21,031 nucleotides of DNA from Treponema sp. (lineage in GTDB: Bacteria > Spirochaetota > Spirochaetia > Treponematales > Treponemataceae): the NCBI GenBank assembly GCA_016290335.1, contig JAEETM010000056.1, forward strand, positions 1-21,031, given 5' to 3'. Below, in pieces: positions 19,046 to 21,031 of the stretch (within the stretch, counting starts at the first letter, position 1; every line of letters starts with the position of its first letter). Both the position numbers and the translations under genes were made by a program. The notes below the pieces were generated by a model. That model did no database searches, was not told the origin of the DNA, and saw only the letters and a program-made list of their open reading frames with translations.

Positions 19046-20623
19046 ATGATTAAAAAAACTTACAAATTAAATCTGTTAAACTTCGCCCTTGCGCTGCTTT
19101 GTGTAAATCTTCTTACAATCACAGGCTGTGCAAACTTAAACTCCAAGAATAATAATGCCCCCTATACCCCAACTGACACTCTTGATTATTCAAAAATCAA
19201 TCACAATCTGCCTGTAATTAAAATTATTTCCGAAACTGGAAAAAATGATTTTGTTGAAAAACCTAAGTCTAAGGTCACACAAAATAATGGCTGGGGTTGG
19301 GGCTGGGGAGAACAAGCTCCTGAGCCTTATTACGAAAAATGTAAAATCACCCTTTATAAAGAAAATGGTGAAATAGATTTCAAATTAAATGAAGTTGCCG
19401 GTCAAGTAAAGGTTCGAGGAAATTGGACAACCAGTTACGATAAAAAACCTCTGCGAATAAAGTTTGATGAAAAGCAGAATATGTTAGGCTTAAATAACGG
19501 CAACAAAATGAAAAGCTGGGTTTTAACTGCTTCCTATAAGGACTGGTCATTTTTACGCGATCCAACTGCCTTTTATATGAGCCACCTGATTGCCCCAGAT
19601 TATTACACTACAGATTATCACCTGGTAGACGTTTACATAAATAACAAATATTGGGGCGTTTATCTTCTTGTAGAACAGCAGCAGACAAATAAAAACCGAA
19701 TCAATATTTCAGAGCCAAAAGACAATTACACAGGCACCGATATTGGTTATTTGTTAGAGCTGGATAACTACAGTCAATATGAAGATTACAAGTTTGATAT
19801 TAATTATCTTCATCACCTTGACGACAAAAACAAGGACAGAATAGAAGTTCACAATCTTACAAAAGGCTACACAATCAAAAGCGACATTTACGACAACGCA
19901 CAGGTAGATTTTATCAGTAAATATATGAACCACCTTTGGAAAATCTGTTACGAAGCTGTTTATGAAAAAAAGTTTTCTGAGTTTGATGAAAATTATGCAC
20001 CCGTAGAAATGCAGTTCGAGGACGATTCAAGCCTTTCTGATGATGAAAAAATCCTGGCGTGTGTTTCTAAAATAATTGATATAGATTCACTCGTTGACTG
20101 TTACATTTTTAACGAGGTTTGCTGCGATGCTGATATTTACTGGTCCAGCTTTTATATGGATTTAGATTTTGGCAAAAATACAAAACGTCTTACCTTTGAA
20201 GCTCCCTGGGATTTTGATTCCGCCCTTGGAAACAAAAGACATTGTGCAGATGCTCAGGGCTTGTTCGCCGGCGTAAGTGGATATGATGTAAACTATAGTC
20301 AAAAGGGTTATGCAAATCCCTGGTTTATAATCTTTATCAACTGCGACTGGTTCCAGCAAAAAGTAAAAGCTAAATGGCAGCAGATTCATAATGATGATGT
20401 TTTAATTAAGCTTACTGCCCAGATTGACGAGGTCAGCACCAAATACACAACAAACTTTGCCAATAACTACAAACGCTGGAACAACATCGGCAACAACGGC
20501 TCTGTTGGCAATGAGTTGAACAATAAAGCCGCCGCCTGCAAAACCCAAAAAGAAGCTGCCGACTACCTGAAAGATTGGCTTGTAAAACGCTTCCAAGCAT
20601 TGGATAGTCTTTGGTTAGAGTAG
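19046..20623 (+). CDS. CotH-kinase family lipoprotein
   Basis: A 525-residue secreted lipoprotein (lipobox ITGC, Cys28). Residues about 110-450 match the CotH fold: VKVRGNW (121-127), KKPLRIKF (133-140), W-x10-FLRDP (158-173), VDVYINNKYWGVYLLVEQ (194-211), and the catalytic-type EAPWDFDSALGN (385-396). In spore-coat CotH this fold phosphorylates protein; secreted CotH proteins in fibre-degrading gut bacteria have also been linked to plant-wall breakdown, role unclear. Residues 81-90 are a Trp/Gly-rich stretch (NGWGWGWGEQ). AGGA lies 7 nt before the ATG. No sugar-binding module is recognised. The target is unknown. Confidence 0.85.
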   Translation: MIKKTYKLNLLNFALALLCVNLLTITGCANLNSKNNNAPYTPTDTLDYSKINHNLPVIKIISETGKNDFVEKPKSKVTQNNGWGWGWGEQAPEPYYEKCKITLYKENGEIDFKLNEVAGQVKVRGNWTTSYDKKPLRIKFDEKQNMLGLNNGNKMKSWVLTASYKDWSFLRDPTAFYMSHLIAPDYYTTDYHLVDVYINNKYWGVYLLVEQQQTNKNRINISEPKDNYTGTDIGYLLELDNYSQYEDYKFDINYLHHLDDKNKDRIEVHNLTKGYTIKSDIYDNAQVDFISKYMNHLWKICYEAVYEKKFSEFDENYAPVEMQFEDDSSLSDDEKILACVSKIIDIDSLVDCYIFNEVCCDADIYWSSFYMDLDFGKNTKRLTFEAPWDFDSALGNKRHCADAQGLFAGVSGYDVNYSQKGYANPWFIIFINCDWFQQKVKAKWQQIHNDDVLIKLTAQIDEVSTKYTTNFANNYKRWNNIGNNGSVGNELNNKAAACKTQKEAADYLKDWLVKRFQALDSLWLE

Positions 20624-20677
20624 AATATTTCGCGGTCATTGACAAAGCCCGCAAAAAAAACTAAATTATTTGCATTG

Positions 20678-20725
20678 AGGCAAAGAGTCTTCAGAGTTGT
20701 ACTCGAAGTTTCTTTGCCTTTTTTT
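20678..20725 (+). terminator. long bipartite hairpin with T-run before purC
   Basis: AGGCAAAGA (20678-20686) pairs with TCTTTGCCT (20711-20719). Inside, CTTC and GAGT pair with ACTC and GAAG around a TGT loop with small bulges. Seven T residues follow (20719-20725). It may end cotH transcription or act as an attenuator in the purC leader. Confidence 0.85.
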
Positions 20726-20776
20726 ATTAAAAACGTGCTAAAGCACCTTACAACCAGTCTAAAAGGAAGTATTCAA

Positions 20777-21031
20777 ATGAAAGAGTTTTCGCCTATCAAA
20801 GAAGGTAAAGTCAGAGAGATTTATGATGTTGGGGACAACCTTATTCTTGTTGCAACAGACAGAATCAGCTGTTTTGATGTGATTTTGAACAACATTGTAA
20901 CAAAAAAAGGTACCGTTTTAACACAGATGTCTAAGTTCTGGTTTGATTACACCAAAGACATTATCAAAAACCACATGGTTTCGGTTGATGTAAACGACAT
21001 GCCTGAGTATTTCAGACAGGATAAGTTCAAG
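20777..21031 (+). CDS. purC: phosphoribosylaminoimidazole-succinocarboxamide synthase, 5' part
   Basis: The first 85 residues of SAICAR synthase, which joins aspartate to CAIR in purine synthesis; the gene runs off the right edge. The start of the family is clear: IKEGKVREIYD (the nucleotide-binding strand and loop), LILVATDRISCFDVIL, IVTKKGTVLTQMSKFWF and an interval that leads to the next helices. AAGGAAG lies 7 nt before the ATG. A terminator-like hairpin lies about 50 nt upstream of the start, and a small GTGCT-AGCAC stem in between. Confidence 0.95.
   Translation, partial: MKEFSPIKEGKVREIYDVGDNLILVATDRISCFDVILNNIVTKKGTVLTQMSKFWFDYTKDIIKNHMVSVDVNDMPEYFRQDKFK

Overview
The window looks like chromosome from a polysaccharide-degrading spirochaete, most likely a gut or rumen Treponema. 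This is an inference from gene content: two GH10 xylanases, xylulokinase, several lipoproteins, a DppC-DppD fusion permease, DUF3791/DUF3990 remnants and many palindromic repeats. No rRNA or tRNA is present to test it.

Layout. 1-149 holds four stacked palindromes. 153-2560 (minus strand) carries a PlsC-type acyltransferase, a secreted GH10 xylanase lipoprotein and a small cysteine-motif protein. 2701-8970 (plus) is an Opp/Dpp-type ABC importer: a lipoprotein binding protein, a permease with a Gly/Ser repeat insert, a fused permease-ATPase and a second ATPase. 9058-10002 is an AT-rich gene joining a TIR-like domain to a RipA-like membrane domain, a candidate phage-defence effector. 10174-10889 is a Phd/YefM-PIN toxin-antitoxin pair. 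11049-12533 is xylulokinase. 12582-13121 holds hairpin repeats and a decayed DUF3791/DUF3990 pair. 13190-16259 (minus) carries a type-B carboxylesterase lipoprotein and a leaderless-looking cytoplasmic GH10 xylanase, separated by a 223-bp structured, ORF-free element. 16327-17203 (minus) is an Xre/MazE-like antitoxin with a MazF toxin. 17283-18023 (minus) is an acyl-ACP thioesterase. 18274-18918 is a DUF4867-like protein, 19046-20623 a CotH-kinase lipoprotein, and purC begins at 20777 and runs off the edge.

How the genes may work together. A lipid-anchored xylanase and a lipid-anchored esterase could cut and deacylate xylan outside the cytoplasm. A transporter of the peptide-importer family, which in some bacteria carries oligosaccharides, could import xylo-oligosaccharides. 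The signal-less GH10 enzyme would cut these inside, and xylulokinase would feed xylulose to the pentose phosphate pathway. The transporter's substrate is inferred from neighbourhood only.

The most unusual observations are: (a) the TIR-RipA chimera; (b) the 223-bp element with nested inverted repeats and three internal hairpins; (c) a repeat shared between the linker of the fused permease-ATPase and the region after xylB; (d) five genes with a -10-like hexamer exactly 6 nt before the ATG and no Shine-Dalgarno sequence, which suggests leaderless transcripts; (e) four palindromes at the left edge showing all four combinations of two compensatory base-pair changes.
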